Source: Lutibacter oricola (GTDB lineage Bacteria > Bacteroidota > Bacteroidia > Flavobacteriales > Flavobacteriaceae). From it: a stretch of 64,000 nucleotides of DNA. This document shows, piece after piece, positions 44,791 to 55,000 of this stretch; within the stretch, counting starts at the first letter, position 1, and each line of letters starts with the position of its first letter. The position numbers were made by a program, and so were the translations under genes. The stretch lies in NCBI RefSeq assembly GCF_900106565.1, contig NZ_FNNJ01000008.1:87767-151766 (forward strand). Reading direction: 5' to 3'. The notes under the pieces are model-generated. The model searched no databases, was not told the origin of the DNA, and saw only the letters and a program-made list of their open reading frames with translations.

Positions 44791-44812
44791 CGTGTGCGTA
44801 CACGCAAAATTA
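44791..44812 (-). promoter_or_regulatory. Promoter with LacI-type operator before the SDR-uxuA-uxaC unit
   Basis: On the minus strand TAATTTTG (44805-44812) is a -7 element. It is followed at once by CGTGTACGCACACG (44791-44804), two half-sites CGTGT/ACACG around a central CG. This position lets a repressor block initiation and lies between the divergent SDR and LacI genes. Confidence 0.6.
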
Positions 44813-44879
44813 GGAATAAATTTTAATTAGAACTATTTTTTTATAATATTTGTACTGAAAATTAGATAATTAAAAAGGT

Positions 44880-45959
44880 ATGATTACCATTAAAGATATT
44901 GCCAAAATTGCAAATGTATCTCCAGGAACGGTTGATAGGGTTATACATAACCGAAGCGGTGTTTCGGAAAAAACAAAAGAGAAAATTCAACAAATATTAA
45001 AGGAGCATAAGTTTAAAATAAATACAGTTGCTCGCTCTTTAGCACTACGAAAAAAGTATACAATTGCCGTTTTAATACCGGATTTTGATGAAGCTAATTT
45101 ATTTTGGAAGTCACCATTTATGGGGGTTTCTAAAGCCGCAGATGAAATGTTGCATTTAGGAATGAGTATTGAAGTTTATAAGTTTAACCAATTAAAAGGA
45201 GAGACGTTTGTAACTGAATACAAGAAAATTTTAGAAACAAAACCAGACGCTGTTATATTTTCACCTTATTTTATTGAAGAAACATTAAAATTTACGGAAA
45301 AACTAGACGAAATTAATACGCCTTATATTTTTATAAATTTAGATGTTGATAATTTAAATAACCTTTGTTTTATTGGTCAAGACGCTTATCAAGGAGGGTT
45401 TACTTCTGCTAAATTAATGCATATAAGTACTGGAGGTAAAACTGAGTATTTAATATCGTTAATAGCATCTAAATTATATAGTAATACTTTAATTGAGAAT
45501 AGAATTAGAGGGTTTAAAGATTATTTTTTATTGAAAAACATTGATGCGAATTACACTACATTTTATTTGGAAGACTTAGATGATGAAGGTGTTGTGAGTT
45601 TAAAACTAAATGAAATTTTAAATGAAAATCCTGAAATTAATGGTATTTGGGTGCCTTCTAGTAGAATTTCTATTATTTCTAACAGTTTACCTTCAAATAA
45701 ACTGAATAACTTATCTTTAATTGGGTTTGATACTACAATTCAAAACGTAGAATGTTTAAAAGATGATAAAGTTACTTTTTTAATTTCTCAAAAATCGTTT
45801 AACCAAGGTTATAGGGCTATAAAAACAATGGCAGATTATTTAATTCAAAATAAAAACCCTTCTAAAAAAATATACTCTCCAATAGAAATTATTACTAAAG
45901 AAAATGCTGAATATAGCCAGCAAAATAAGTGGGAGTATAAGAAGGAGAATAATTATTAA
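44880..45959 (+). CDS. LacI-family transcriptional regulator
   Basis: A 359-residue regulator with an N-terminal LacI helix-turn-helix (residues 2-50; TIKDIAKIANVSPGTVDRVI) and hinge. A periplasmic-binding-type ligand domain follows (about 60-340). It is divergent from the SDR-uxuA-uxaC unit, and the palindromes at 44791 and 41298 are the candidate sites. It probably represses uronate genes until a uronate or intermediate (for example fructuronate or KDG) binds. Confidence 0.88.
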   Translation: MITIKDIAKIANVSPGTVDRVIHNRSGVSEKTKEKIQQILKEHKFKINTVARSLALRKKYTIAVLIPDFDEANLFWKSPFMGVSKAADEMLHLGMSIEVYKFNQLKGETFVTEYKKILETKPDAVIFSPYFIEETLKFTEKLDEINTPYIFINLDVDNLNNLCFIGQDAYQGGFTSAKLMHISTGGKTEYLISLIASKLYSNTLIENRIRGFKDYFLLKNIDANYTTFYLEDLDDEGVVSLKLNEILNENPEINGIWVPSSRISIISNSLPSNKLNNLSLIGFDTTIQNVECLKDDKVTFLISQKSFNQGYRAIKTMADYLIQNKNPSKKIYSPIEIITKENAEYSQQNKWEYKKENNY

Positions 45960-45971
45960 TATTTTAAGTGG

Positions 45972-46667
45972 TTATACAAAAAAAATACTTCCTCCATCAT
46001 ATAAATAATCAGTTCCTAAACAAATAACTTCTTTGCCAAGGTTGGTAATATATTTATTTAATGCATTGCCATTTTTATGTTTTAAAATGTTTCCTAAAAA
46101 GAATACTTTGTTATCCATAATACCCATTGTGCCACCTATAAATCCGTGTTTATGATCTTCAATTTTAATTTGTGAAGGTTCAAAATAAAATGATTCTATT
46201 TTGTGTTTTGCAAGTTCTTTTATAATTCCTTTGTCTGATGTAATTACAGTATCTTTTATAGTAAACATACTACACCTAGTATACGCTTGAGGTAGGTTTA
46301 CCATTGTTTTATCTAAATGTTTTTGTTGAATAGCTAAATCGGGCTTATTGGGCTTGCAGAAAAAATAATTATTGTTTGTTAAACAATTGTACAATACACT
46401 ATTATTTAAGCTTTCGTCTACATTTTTATTTCCGAAGTAGTATTTAGCTTTAATAGTATCGAGGAAATTAATAAGTTTTTTGGGAGCGTTTGGAGCTATT
46501 ATTAATCCGTTTTGATCTTGAAAAATAAATATGTCTGGATGTCCGGAAATAGAATTGTAAGTAATGGCATTACTTGAAAACTCGAAAATTCCTTCAACAT
46601 ATTTTTCAAGGTTTTTTTTAATTTCTAAAGAAACTCTATGATCAATTATTGCATACATTAAACTCAA
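45972..46667 (-). CDS. DUF6873-like protein paired with the Elp3-like gene
   Basis: A 231-residue cytosolic protein. It has scattered motifs (YAIIDHRVSLEI at the start, YTRCSMFTIKDTVITSDKGI in the middle, HGFIGGTMGIMDNKVFFLGN and CLGTDYLYDGGSIFFV at the end). These fit what I recall of the DUF6873 group, related to guanidine-modifying enzymes; this assignment is tentative. The conserved Cys, His and Asp/Gly positions could form a catalytic centre. It starts inside the 3' end of the radical SAM gene (26-bp overlap), so the two are expressed together. Confidence 0.6.
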   Translation of the reverse strand: MSLMYAIIDHRVSLEIKKNLEKYVEGIFEFSSNAITYNSISGHPDIFIFQDQNGLIIAPNAPKKLINFLDTIKAKYYFGNKNVDESLNNSVLYNCLTNNNYFFCKPNKPDLAIQQKHLDKTMVNLPQAYTRCSMFTIKDTVITSDKGIIKELAKHKIESFYFEPSQIKIEDHKHGFIGGTMGIMDNKVFFLGNILKHKNGNALNKYITNLGKEVICLGTDYLYDGGSIFFV

Positions 46668-47646
46668 AATTAGTTAATGTTGCATCACTTACAAATTTTA
46701 CATCACAACCATTTTCTAAAAGGTATTTTCGGTTAATTCCTTTGTAGCCAATGGCATAATTTAGTTGGTTTTGTGCAACTTTAATTATTGATTTTCCTTT
46801 TGGTATTAATTTTTCGTGCAAATAATCTTTCCATAAAGCAGATAAAACCATTTCTTTAAATGAAGGATGAATTGGACCTGCAATTAACGATTTACCAGGT
46901 TCTAATTCTTCAGAAGGGTGTAAGCCAACTCTTAAAACTTTAATATTTGCTTTTGTAAAAATTTTCAAGGCTTCTTTACTCCAAACAATTGCTTCATCCA
47001 TAGAAAGCACTTTGTAATCACCTCTATTGTACATTTTTTCGAGCACAGTATCTTTAACTACAAGTGTTGGGTAAATACGTGTTGTATCGGCTTTTAGGCG
47101 AACAATGTCTTTTGCTGTTTGAATAGAAAGGTTTAAAGTGTCGTGAGGTAAACCTAACATCATTTGTAGGCCAAGTTCAAAATTTCGTTGTTTAATTAAT
47201 TTTGAAGCTTTTTCTATAGCATCGAATTTATGCCCTCTACCAGATTTTACAAGAACTTTGTTGTTTGTAGATTGCGCTCCTAATTCAATAGCTGTAACAC
47301 CATATTTTTCTAAGGTATCTAAAATTGGATTTGTAATATAGTCTGGTTTTGTTGAAATTCGAATTCCTTGAACTTTACCTTCTTTTACATATTTGTAAGC
47401 TATTTTTAGGTAGCCAATCATTTCATCTTTTGGAATGCCGGTAAAACTTCCGCCAAAAAAAGCAATGTTAATTTCAGTTCCTTCTGAAATAGTTTCTAAA
47501 TAGTTGTCTATTAAAGTTTTAATTTCTTTTGCTGATGGAATTGACAACGTGTTACTAATTTTTTCTTGATTGCAAAACACACATTGATGTGGACAAGCTA
47601 ATTCGGGAATAAATATGGGTATGTTACAATGCTTTTTACGACTCAT
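46642..47646 (-). CDS. Elp3-like radical SAM protein
   Basis: A 334-residue radical SAM enzyme. The iron-sulfur motif is Cys18-x3-Cys22-x2-Cys25 (ACPHQCVFC). It is followed by AFFGGSFTGIP, IRISTKPDYI and VTAIELGAQSTNNKVL, the pattern of Elp3/YhcC-related proteins. The acetyltransferase domain of true Elp3 (tRNA modification) is missing: the C-terminus ends at about residue 334 with IGYKGINRKYLLENG. The substrate is unknown. It overlaps the downstream DUF6873-like gene by 26 bp, implying a two-gene pathway. Confidence 0.8.
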   Translation of the reverse strand: MSRKKHCNIPIFIPELACPHQCVFCNQEKISNTLSIPSAKEIKTLIDNYLETISEGTEINIAFFGGSFTGIPKDEMIGYLKIAYKYVKEGKVQGIRISTKPDYITNPILDTLEKYGVTAIELGAQSTNNKVLVKSGRGHKFDAIEKASKLIKQRNFELGLQMMLGLPHDTLNLSIQTAKDIVRLKADTTRIYPTLVVKDTVLEKMYNRGDYKVLSMDEAIVWSKEALKIFTKANIKVLRVGLHPSEELEPGKSLIAGPIHPSFKEMVLSALWKDYLHEKLIPKGKSIIKVAQNQLNYAIGYKGINRKYLLENGCDVKFVSDATLTNFEFNVCNN

Positions 47647-47913
47647 TTTCTATTTTTAAAGGTGCAATTTTATTAAAAATAAGCAGCAAATTTAACCTTA
47701 TAAGTTGATGAGTACTATGATAAAAATCAAGAAGGTTTTTATTTTTTCGAATTTAATTTTGATGTGTTTTATGATTAGGAAATATCGAAGTTTAAACGAG
47801 AAGATTTAACCAATACAATAAATAAACTTTTTACTTAATCGACAATAATTAACCATTCATCGATACTTAAATTTTACTAATCTAATTTTAAGTTTTAGGC
47901 TATTATCTCGCCA

Positions 47914-47921
47914 TATATTTG
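47914..47921 (+). promoter_or_regulatory. -7 element for the secreted 190-residue protein
   Basis: TATATTTG followed by GCAGTG, about 70 bases before the start at 47991; it implies a 5' leader of some 60 bases. The rest of 47647-47913 is AT-rich and shows no gene or repeat. Confidence 0.6.
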
Positions 47922-47990
47922 CAGTGTAATCAACAACAAGGTTGGACATTTATTTAACAAAATATATAAAACATTAAAAATTTAAGTATT

Positions 47991-48563
47991 ATGAAATTCT
48001 CAAAATTAGTATTCGCAGCAGTTATATTTATCGCAACTACAAGTACTTTTGCTCAAGACACAGAAAAAGATTCACATTCTTTAAAATTAGGTGTTCCACA
48101 AGTAGCATTATTAGATATCGAATCTACAGCAGCTAAAGCAATTTCATTAAAAGCAACTGCACCAACAGAAGCAGGAGAAAAAGTAGAATTCAACCAATCT
48201 AACAGTGATTTATGGTTAAACTACTCTTCAATAGTAGGTAACGAATCTTCAAGAGCAATTACAGTTCAAATTACAGATGGTGATGTACCAAGCGGAATTG
48301 ACTTAACAGTATCTGCTAATAAATACGAAGGAGATGGAGAAGGAACAATGGGAGAAATTGCTGAGAAAAGTATTGTTTTAAACAACAAAAAAGCAACAAA
48401 CATTATTAAAGGAATAGGAAGTGCTTATACTGGAAATGGCGCTAAAAATGGACATAACTTAACCTACAGAATAACTCAAAGCGAAGATAAAGATGCGTAT
48501 GCAAACTTAAACTTCGATGAGTCAACAACACTAACAATTACTTATACATTATCTGATAACTAA
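47991..48563 (+). CDS. Secreted small protein of unknown function
   Basis: A 190-residue exported protein: signal peptide (MKFSKLVFAAVIFIATTSTFAQ) and a mature part of about 168 residues with Thr/Ser/Ala-rich beta-strand text. This includes SLKLGVPQVALLDIES, LWLNYSSIVGNESSRAITVQI and a final TTLTITYTLSDN. Similar secreted proteins occur in flavobacteria, with beta-sandwich-like composition, but I know no function. It has its own promoter and a perfect terminator, so it is a separate, possibly highly expressed gene just outside the PUL. Confidence 0.7.
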   Translation: MKFSKLVFAAVIFIATTSTFAQDTEKDSHSLKLGVPQVALLDIESTAAKAISLKATAPTEAGEKVEFNQSNSDLWLNYSSIVGNESSRAITVQITDGDVPSGIDLTVSANKYEGDGEGTMGEIAEKSIVLNNKKATNIIKGIGSAYTGNGAKNGHNLTYRITQSEDKDAYANLNFDESTTLTITYTLSDN

Positions 48564-48613
48564 TAGAAAGTAAATAGATTGAATTAATAAATAGATTTTT
48601 AACAAAAGGGTAG

Positions 48614-48644
48614 AAAAAGCCGTTGCAATTGCAACGGCTTTTTT
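48614..48644 (+). terminator. Terminator of the secreted-protein gene
   Basis: AAAAAGCCGTTGCAA with its exact complement directly adjacent, followed by a T run: a perfect 15-bp palindrome, one of the strongest in the window. Confidence 0.9.
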
Positions 48645-48665
48645 GTGTTTAACTAAATTTTTGAA

Positions 48666-48703
48666 TAAAAAACTTCCCTAGTAGCATGCATACTAGGGAA
48701 GTT
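48666..48703 (-). terminator. Terminator of the susCD unit
   Basis: On the minus strand AACTTCCCTAGTA, seven-base loop, TACTAGGGAAGTT, then a T run; closes the susC-susD-lipoprotein message. Confidence 0.9.
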
Positions 48704-48725
48704 AAACTTAACTCAACTTATTATG

Positions 48726-50315
48726 TTATGGTCTAAGAGATACTTTAGAAACACTTAAATTATCCATATGAAATTTTAATCTTTTATCTGTTCCAACATT
48801 GTAACCTCTAATAAAGAAATTAACATCAGCATCGTTTGCACCTGTAACAAACACATTGGTATAAACCCATTCTCCAATAGGAAAATCTTCTTTAAATGTT
48901 GTAACAAGAGCTTCAAAACTCCAGTCGCTTGGGTAAATTCTTATGTCAGATTCGAATACGGAATCATTTAGAGGGTACGGAGAGCTTACAAAATCTTCTG
49001 TAACATAAATCCATAGTCCAAATTCATAAGCTTGGCCTGCTACAATAGGAACTGTAACTGCGTTACCTCCAAGATCGTTATGACCAATAATCATACCTCC
49101 ATTTTCGTGGTATTCAACATAAGCACTTTTAGAGCCATCTTGAGCATTTGACGAAGAAACCTCTAAGTCGTACATTCCCCAGTTTCCTCCCCACCAAAGG
49201 TAAGGCCATTGTGTAGCTGTTGTATTTTCAAAACTATAGTCAAAATCAGTGTCTTGTAAAATGTTGTAAGTTTCAAATTCTAACGCTACATCTGTAAATG
49301 CAGTAGCTGCTACAGCATCAGTAGTCATTAATACTCCAGGAGTATAACTAACAGTAACAATATCGTTATTGTAAACTCGATCACCTTCAAGTGTTAAAAC
49401 TACATTTGTAGCATCTGAAGCATCAACAGAAGCGTTTGCTATGGTTGCAGGTATAGAATTGTCTCCATTATTAATTGAAACTGAAAAGTTAGCTTTGTCT
49501 AGAGTAAAAGCATCCATTTCTCTACTAAATAATAGTAGAATTTCACCATCTTCATTTGCTGTAACTTTTTCCAAATCAACTGGGTCTGTAGACGGAATTA
49601 CTTTAATTAAATCTTTAAAGTAAACTGTATCTCTTCCTTCTGGTCTTGCTCTTGAAGCAATAAATCGAACATCATATACACCCAATTTTTTGTACTTTAT
49701 ATCTATTGAGTTTTCTTGCCCTTCAACAGTTTCAGGATCTCCGCCTTCTAAAGTCCAATTAAAGTTTTCAGGACCACCTATAGTTGATTGTGAAAATCGT
49801 ACAGACTTACTTGCTGTTACTTCATTTTCAGCCATATCAGCTAAATTTAAGGCAGCTCCAGTACTTCCATCTTCATTAATGTAATTTGCAGTAATAGTTG
49901 CATTCAAATAATCTAAAACAGTAACTACAATTGTTGTGTCTAAAGATTTTCCTTTTATAGTTTCTCCAACATAGGCATCTCCTTTAAATTCTTGATGCAA
50001 GTTAACGTCGTAAATACCTGCTTTATTAAAGTAAGTTTTTACTGTAACTTCTGTAGATGTTATATCGTTTTCAGAATCTATAATATCCACAACATTTTCT
50101 GGAAAAGTCCATTGTCTAGAAGTAATACCTTGCGATACATCAGAAAATGAAATTTTTCCGTTTACTTGAATGGTGTTTTCAAAGTCCATTTCAGAAGTAT
50201 AAATCACTTGGTGATTTGTTTCTGATAGTTTTACGTCATTCTCATCTTCACAAGAACTAAATGTTATTGCAAAAAGTACGAATAGTATATATATATTAAA
50301 TGTTTTAATTTTCAT
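48726..50315 (-). CDS. PUL surface lipoprotein with PKD-like and carbohydrate-binding-like domains
   Basis: A 529-residue exported lipoprotein: signal peptide with lipobox FSSC (Cys22). PKD-like beta domains follow (about 45-250; QWTFPENVV, FNWTLEGGDPETVEG), then an SbsA/Big-like domain (about 255-345; ANEDGEILLLFSREM). The C-terminal part (about 350-529) resembles a carbohydrate-binding jelly roll (WPYLWWGGNWGMYDLEV, VPIVAGQAYEFGLWIYV) with many aromatic residues. Position after susD, 10 bp away, is that of the SusE/F-type surface glycan-binding protein of a PUL. Ligand: probably the galactan degraded by the nearby GH86. Confidence 0.8.
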   Translation of the reverse strand: MKIKTFNIYILFVLFAITFSSCEDENDVKLSETNHQVIYTSEMDFENTIQVNGKISFSDVSQGITSRQWTFPENVVDIIDSENDITSTEVTVKTYFNKAGIYDVNLHQEFKGDAYVGETIKGKSLDTTIVVTVLDYLNATITANYINEDGSTGAALNLADMAENEVTASKSVRFSQSTIGGPENFNWTLEGGDPETVEGQENSIDIKYKKLGVYDVRFIASRARPEGRDTVYFKDLIKVIPSTDPVDLEKVTANEDGEILLLFSREMDAFTLDKANFSVSINNGDNSIPATIANASVDASDATNVVLTLEGDRVYNNDIVTVSYTPGVLMTTDAVAATAFTDVALEFETYNILQDTDFDYSFENTTATQWPYLWWGGNWGMYDLEVSSSNAQDGSKSAYVEYHENGGMIIGHNDLGGNAVTVPIVAGQAYEFGLWIYVTEDFVSSPYPLNDSVFESDIRIYPSDWSFEALVTTFKEDFPIGEWVYTNVFVTGANDADVNFFIRGYNVGTDKRLKFHMDNLSVSKVSLRP

Positions 50316-50325
50316 AATTCGCTGT

Positions 50326-52077
50326 TTAGTTGTTTAATTGATCGTTAGCTTGAACTTCTCCAGCAGGAATTGGGAAATAATTGTGCTGACTAGGAGTGTA
50401 AACATCAGAACAAATTACAAAGTCTGGTCTAATTCGTTCTTTAATAAATAGAGGTGCAATTCCGGTTCCATCGTTACCAATAGCTGCATTCTTTTTAACG
50501 TTTAAAGCTTCAATATTATCGAATCTCCAAACTTCATCAGCACGTAGTTCACTAAACACTTCTTGTACAATTCCCCAACGTACTAAATCTTTCCATCTGT
50601 GTCCTTCAAAACAAAGTTCTAGAGGTCTTTCTACTCTTCTTAAGTGTGTCATAACTGTTTCTGAACTTGCAGAAACCATTGGTCTTGTTCCGTGAATTTC
50701 TTTACTAATATGTAGTTGAGGGAACATTCCAGCATTATCATCCATATATTTTTGAAGTGTTATTACACCTGCACGTTTTCTTATTTTGTCAATATATTCA
50801 ATAGCTATATCGTAGTCTCCATTTGCTTCAATAACAGCTTCGGCATACATTAAATAAACATCTGCTAACCTTATATGTCTAAAGTTAATACCAGACCTAA
50901 ATTCGGTGTCTTCAGCATCTAAATGATACCAGTTGCTATGTTTTTTTGTGTAAGCACTTTGTCCGTATGCCCAACCAGACATATCTTCTACTAGTTTGTT
51001 ATAATACAATCCTTCATAATCAATAGGAGCAATGCTAGCATTTAACCTTTTTGAGTGTACATTACCATTGTTAATTGGGTTTGTAGGATCAACTTCATCA
51101 GCTAAAAACATTTCGTGCAAATAATAAGTTGGCATAATACCATTGTATCCACCACCTTCTAAATGATGTCCAATACCTCTGGCCATTGTTGAAGCTTCTG
51201 CTCCAGTTTCATTTGGGTTATCATCTATAATATTACCGTTAACACCAGGGTTTAAAGTTGATGAGTAAGAAACTTCTAAAATTGATTCAGAATTAAATTC
51301 ATTTTCGTGGCTAAAGTTGTCGATAATATTATTTGTTAAACTGTAAATTCCAGAATCTATAACTTCTTTAAATAAACCAGCCGCCATTGGGAAATTTTTA
51401 TCAAATAAATAAACTTTTCCTAGTAAACTTGTCGCTGCTCCCCAAGTAATTCTACCTATATCATCTCCAGTCCAAGTAGTTGGTAAATTAGCTTGTGCAA
51501 ATTGTAAATCTGGAATAATAACTGTTGAATTTACATCGCTTATTGTTGAAAAAGGTTTTGAAAGATCTTCAGATGTTTCTGCAACTTGAGTGTGTATTAC
51601 TGCACCACCATAAGAGTGTACTACTTGAAAATAATAGAATGCTCTTAAAAACCTAGCTTGCGCTTCGATTTGAGCCTTGCTATTACCTGTAAAATTAGAA
51701 TCTTCAGCATTTTGAATATACTGTATTACCTGATTTGCTCTAAAAATACCAACATATAGTTCGTTCCATTTTCCAGTAACAGAATTTGTAGCATCATTTT
51801 GGTTTAGGTTTCTAAAGGTGTAACCTGCATTCCAAGTTTCACAACCTCCTATATCAGACATATTCATTTCTGGTAATAGACCACCTGCACTTAGGTTGTT
51901 GAATTGTAAGGCGCCATATACAGTGGTTAACGCGCTGTTAAACTGACTTTCTGAACTCCAGTAAGTGTCCTCAGTAATTGCATTCGGATTTACTTGTTCT
52001 AAAAAACTATCTTCATCACAACCAACCAAAATTATTGCTGTTAAAAGAAGAAATTTTATATAAATATTTTTCATCAT
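50326..52077 (-). CDS. susD: SusD/RagB outer-membrane glycan-binding lipoprotein
   Basis: Lid of the SusC transporter that captures oligosaccharides at the cell surface. The 583-residue protein has a signal peptide with lipobox VGC (Cys20). The SusD N-terminal text FLEQVNPNAITEDTYWSSESQFNSALTTVY and the TPR-like core include FRLAEARFLRAFYYFQVV-type text (QIEAQARFLRAFYYFQVV). The C-terminal part carries ELCFEGHRWKDLVRWG and HNYFPIPAGEVQAN. It is 20 bp downstream of susC. The specific sugar cannot be read from the sequence; the locus points to agar or porphyran. Confidence 0.95.
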   Translation of the reverse strand: MMKNIYIKFLLLTAIILVGCDEDSFLEQVNPNAITEDTYWSSESQFNSALTTVYGALQFNNLSAGGLLPEMNMSDIGGCETWNAGYTFRNLNQNDATNSVTGKWNELYVGIFRANQVIQYIQNAEDSNFTGNSKAQIEAQARFLRAFYYFQVVHSYGGAVIHTQVAETSEDLSKPFSTISDVNSTVIIPDLQFAQANLPTTWTGDDIGRITWGAATSLLGKVYLFDKNFPMAAGLFKEVIDSGIYSLTNNIIDNFSHENEFNSESILEVSYSSTLNPGVNGNIIDDNPNETGAEASTMARGIGHHLEGGGYNGIMPTYYLHEMFLADEVDPTNPINNGNVHSKRLNASIAPIDYEGLYYNKLVEDMSGWAYGQSAYTKKHSNWYHLDAEDTEFRSGINFRHIRLADVYLMYAEAVIEANGDYDIAIEYIDKIRKRAGVITLQKYMDDNAGMFPQLHISKEIHGTRPMVSASSETVMTHLRRVERPLELCFEGHRWKDLVRWGIVQEVFSELRADEVWRFDNIEALNVKKNAAIGNDGTGIAPLFIKERIRPDFVICSDVYTPSQHNYFPIPAGEVQANDQLNN

Positions 52078-52097
52078 TATTTAATTTTTATCGGTTA

Positions 52098-55000
52098 TTA
52101 AAAGCTTAATTGAACACCAAGCATAAACTGACGAGTTACAGGGTAATTTCCTCTGTCAACTCCACGAGTAAAGATTCCATCTCCACCAACTTCAGGATCA
52201 TAACCATCGTAGTTTGTGAAAGTAAAAGGATTAACACCTGTTATATAGACTCTTGCTTTTTCTATACCTGTTTTTTCAACTAAGTTTGGTATTGTGTAAC
52301 CTAGGCTTAAGTTTCTAATTCTAAAGTATGTTCCATCTTCAATAAAATAGTCTGATCTTGCTCTAACATTGTTATGTAATGAGTTTAATCTGTCTGTTGG
52401 AATGTCTGAATCTGGATTTTGTGGAGACCACATATAGTATTGATCGGCGTGTCTTCCTCTAGAGTAAGCGTGTAGTTTGGCTCCATTGTAAATTTCGGCA
52501 CCGTAAGAATAGTATCCTTGAACAAAAAAGTCGAAATTTTTATATTCTAAATTAACGCTAATACCTGCTTCAAATTCAGCTTGTCCAGAACCAGCATACA
52601 CTCTATCATTATCATCAATTTTATTATTTCCATCTTGATCTACATACATCATGTCTCCTTTTTGAGCACTACCGTCAATTAATTGATATGCTGCTAATTG
52701 TTCGTCATTTTTAATAACACCAGCGTGCTCTACTAAGAAAAATGCACCAGCTTCGTAACCTTCAGCTAAAAATGTAGTATAATCCGTATTTTCTCCATTT
52801 GTAACTATAGGACGTGCATTTGCATAACCTCTTTCAATACCGTTTAAATCGGTTACTTTGTTCTTGTTTTTAGTGAAAGTAGAAGAAATATTGTATTTCA
52901 ATCCGCTAGCAGTTTCATCTTTATAACTTAAAGCTAATTCAATACCTTTATTTACCATGTTACCAGCATTAATAGTTTTTACATCGTAAACACCTGTTGC
53001 TCTTGGTTGGTAAGTTCCTGTTGAAGGAGGTAGTCTTTCTTGAAGAAGCATATCTTCTTTATCGTTTTGATATAAATCAGCAGTAAAATTTAATCTATAG
53101 TCTAACATTGTAATATCTATACCAATGTTTTTAGAAATAGTAGTTTCCCATTTAATATTTGGATCTACATATCTTCTTTGAATTGCACCAAAATTTAAGC
53201 TTTCATTTGGCCCGTATGGGTAATTAATTCCAGATTCTATAACTGGACTAAAAGAATAAGAAGGAATATCTTGGTTTCCTACTTCTGCCCAACTAGCTCT
53301 TAATTTTACACTATTTAGTTTTTCCCACTTTAAGTTTTCAAAAAATTGCTCTTCATGAATATTCCAACCAGCTGAAAAACCTTTAAAATTACCATATCTA
53401 TTTTCTTCTGAAAACTTAGAAGATCCATCACGTCTAATACTTGCAGATAATAAGTATCTGTCGTCATAGTTATATTGAGCTCTAAATAATTTTCCAGAAA
53501 GCGTTCTTTCTTCTTCAATACCATTTGGAGTAATACCTTCGCTACCACCACTAATAATTTCTAAAGAATTTCCAGATTCTTTGCTGTAAATTACACCTGT
53601 ACCAAGAGTTTCGCTATTGTATTTTTCGTAAGATAATACAGCAAGTAAGCCTACTTTGTGTTTTCCAAACTCTTTATTATAGTTTACAATGTTTTCAATA
53701 GATTGTTTTGTGCTCCAGAAATAATCTTTATTTAATGAAGCTTTTTCATTTGAAGCACCAGCATTGTAACTTCCATCTCTATTGTAAATTAAATATTGTT
53801 TTTGAAAAAAGTTTCTTTCTGAATCCCAGCTATTTCTACCTAAACTTATTTTGTAATTAAGCCCTTCTAAAATTTCATATGATAAGTTTACAGCAATGTT
53901 TGAACTTTTAACTGTAGTCTCATCAGTATTTCCTAATTGTTTAGATAAGTACCCATACTGTTCGGCATTTCTAACAGGAATTTGAACACCATTGTCACCT
54001 ATTGAAGCTAAATCTGCTAATGGTGGTTGCCAAGGTTTTTGAGTAATAGCATATTCGTATAATCCCCAAGGTTCTTGATCTCTATTTTCTTCGGTAAAAC
54101 CTAAAGTAGCATAAGCTTTAAATTTTCCTTTTTTGAATTCACCAGTAATTCTATTTGTAAATCTATTAAATCCAGAGTTTATTAAAACACCATCTTGTTT
54201 AAAGTATCCTGTGTTAAAGTTTAAGGTTAAGTTTTCGACACCTCCAGAAAGAGAAAGGTTATAATTTTGAATAAGAGCATTGTTATTCTGAACATCACCA
54301 ACAAAGTCAGAATTATAATCTAAAGCATCTTGATTAAAGAAGAAAATTAAAGGATCTCTACCCAATGCTTCTAATAAAACCTCTTCAGTATACATTTGCT
54401 GTTCAGCATTCATTAAAGGTGTACCGGAAGTAATGTTTTGAATACCAGTATAGGCACTAAAGTCAATTTTCATTTTACCTTTAGAACCTTTTTTAGTGGT
54501 AATTAAAATTACACCGTTAGATGCTCTAGTTCCATAAATTGAAGCAGCAGCACCATCTTTTAGAATATCGATAGATTTTACTTGCTCTGGAGCAATGTTT
54601 GGGTTTCCTTCAAAAGGAATTCCGTCTACAACATATAATGGTCCTAAAGATCCTGAGCTAACAGAACCTAAACCTCTAATTTGAACATTGGCAGCAGCTC
54701 CTGGTCGTCCACTAGCAGCTTGAATGTTAACACCAGCAACTTGACCTTGTAGAGCGGTTGCTAAATCAGATGTTGCTGTTTTTGCAATAACTTCTTCGCC
54801 AACATTAATAACCGCACCTGTAACTTCTTTTTTACGTTGTGTACCGTAACCAACAACAACAACTTCGTTAAGAGCAGCTACATCAGACACTAAAGTAATA
54901 TTTAGGTTTGTAGTTGTACCAATAGTAACTTCTTTGGTTTTAAACCCCATATAACTAAATACTAAAACATCGCTTGTGTTTGCTTTAATTTCAAACAGTC

